Source: Candidatus Heimdallarchaeota archaeon (GTDB taxonomy: Archaea > Asgardarchaeota > Heimdallarchaeia > Hodarchaeales > Hodarchaeaceae). From it: a stretch of 64,000 nt of DNA. The stretch is from positions 4,879,466 to 4,943,465 of the forward strand of contig CP070695.1 in the NCBI GenBank assembly GCA_020353515.1, in the 5' to 3' direction. Shown here one piece after another: positions 63,313 to 64,000 of this stretch. Numbering within the stretch: position 1 is the stretch's first letter; every line of letters begins with the position of its first letter. Made by a program: the position numbers and the translations under genes. The notes under the pieces are model-generated. The model searched no databases. It worked only from the letters and a program-made list of their open reading frames with translations, and had not been told where the DNA came from.

Positions 63313-63327
63313 TTCCAAAATTTGGAA
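63313..63327 (+). promoter_or_regulatory. Palindromic operator candidate before the winged-helix gene
   Basis: TTCCAAA-A-TTTGGAA is a perfect 7-base inverted repeat with one central base. It follows an ATTTATATATAT TATA-like stretch (63301-63312) and is followed by two TGGAAA half-site-like copies near 63331-63347. Such a site is suited to binding a dimeric winged-helix regulator, probably the product of the following gene or one acting on the divergent hydrolase gene. Confidence 0.5.
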
Positions 63328-63393
63328 CGATGGAAAATATGGAAATATATTTATAATAATTCTTTTTCATTTAAGATGAAAGGGTTGAATTTC

Positions 63394-63999
63394 ATGAGCA
63401 AATCCTCAAATAAAACTGAATATTTATCTAGCAAAACAATATTTAAGGGGATTATAGCATTTTTAGTTTTTCGATATGGCAGCCTCACAGCTAAGCAGAT
63501 TCAAAAAAGAATTGGGTTAAAAAGACAAACAACATACAATTACCTTAAAGAATTACAGGAGGAGGGGAGAATAGAAGCTAGATATGAAAGATTAAAAGAG
63601 CGGCCAAATTTAAGCGTTGCATACTATTCAATTAAAAAACCACCCGTCTCTGAAGATGAGGATAAACCTCTTACACGAAGACATAAAGAGGGATTTAGCG
63701 TTGAAAGAATCAAAAATTCACTTGATTCGAATATCGCTGCTTTAATAGAGCTTAGAGCGGCATTCAATCGTATGACTGACGATGAAATTGATGCTTTTGT
63801 TAGATGTGGACCTAAAATATGGGGGTATTATGGATTCACATATTTACTAACTGATGAAGAGTATGGGGAGCTTCAGATTCAATTTAAAGAAATGATAGAC
63901 AGACTTCATAAAAAATGGAGTGAAAGTAAGGATCATGGAAAGCATTCTGGGAATGCCTTTATTTTTACTTTTTATAAGTCGACTGCTGATATCTTATAA
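63394..63999 (+). CDS. Winged-helix transcriptional regulator
   Basis: About 201 residues. The N-terminal 75 hold a winged-helix domain: AFLVFRYGSLTAKQIQKRIG, KRQTTYNYLKELQEEGRIEAR (recognition helix) and a wing with NLSVAYYSIKK. The C-terminal 120 residues are helical with no recognised family (SLDSNIAALIELRAAFNRM, EEYGELQIQFKEMIDRL), perhaps for dimer formation or ligand sensing. The start is the ATG at 63394, with AGGGTTG upstream; the frame opens at an earlier ATG at 63322, which overlaps the palindrome. The stop is one base before the window edge, so the gene is complete. Confidence 0.75.
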   Translation: MSKSSNKTEYLSSKTIFKGIIAFLVFRYGSLTAKQIQKRIGLKRQTTYNYLKELQEEGRIEARYERLKERPNLSVAYYSIKKPPVSEDEDKPLTRRHKEGFSVERIKNSLDSNIAALIELRAAFNRMTDDEIDAFVRCGPKIWGYYGFTYLLTDEEYGELQIQFKEMIDRLHKKWSESKDHGKHSGNAFIFTFYKSTADIL

Positions 64000-64000
64000 C

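Overview
The window reads as a chromosomal segment of an AT-rich archaeon, most likely an Asgard archaeon of the Heimdallarchaeia type. Archaeal markers seen directly are glycerol-1-phosphate dehydrogenase, A-type ATPase subunits E, F and H/G, aCPSF1, diphthine synthase, CTP-type riboflavin kinase, FEN1 with a C-terminal PCNA-binding tail, Trm5, TATA-like promoters and tRNA genes without encoded CCA. Asgard-like markers are a Ras/Rab-type small GTPase, a JAMM protease very close to eukaryotic Rpn11, a translin homologue and a longin-like protein. A complex I operon next to these genes favours Heimdallarchaeia over Lokiarchaeia. The lineage call is inference.

Layout. Positions 1-9443 (minus strand) hold a complex I operon in the order A-B-C-D-H-I-J-K-L-M-N, without the NADH-input subunits E, F and G; nuoN is cut by the window edge. 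Positions 9.6-14.7 kb hold a B12-binding radical SAM enzyme, a small winged-helix protein, a TPR protein, an M24 peptidase and an MFS carrier. Positions 14.8-26.8 kb look like a nucleoside uptake and salvage region: phosphohexomutase-family enzyme, two unrelated deoxynucleoside kinases (dNK and TK1 types), a PfkB kinase, a BMP-type binding protein, a double-ATPase ABC subunit, a fused double permease, a nucleoside phosphorylase and a sugar-isomerase-like protein. Positions 26.9-33.7 kb hold an SDR, a short ThiI and a 1655-residue secreted beta-helix protein built from five long repeats.

Positions 34.0-40.5 kb hold a GcvH-like lipoyl protein, a tiny membrane protein, QueD, the small GTPase and both glycine decarboxylase halves (gcvPA, gcvPB). 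glyA and gcvT lie at 59.6-62.4 kb, so most of the glycine cleavage and one-carbon pathway is here, in pieces. Positions 40.5-50.1 kb are information and cofactor genes: translin, tRNA-Leu, A-ATPase F and H/G, tRNA-Val, FEN1, Pcm, Trm5, tRNA-Lys, RibK, FAD synthase, diphthine synthase, an MCT-1/Tma20-like PUA protein and aCPSF1. Positions 50.5-54.6 kb hold glycerol-1-phosphate dehydrogenase followed by a tight operon of a longin-like protein, a small unknown protein, TrmI and the Rpn11-like protease. The rest is membrane proteins of unknown role, A-ATPase subunit E, a membrane-anchored metallo-beta-lactamase-fold hydrolase and a winged-helix regulator with a palindrome in its promoter.

The most interesting points are the Rpn11-like operon, the fused nucleoside permease with its salvage genes, a small GTPase ending in a CaaX-like tetrapeptide, a tRNA-Leu with a 28-nt insertion at a non-canonical site, the triple repeat in the NuoL tail, and a degenerate M48-like protein. 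No CRISPR array, insertion sequence or prophage was seen.
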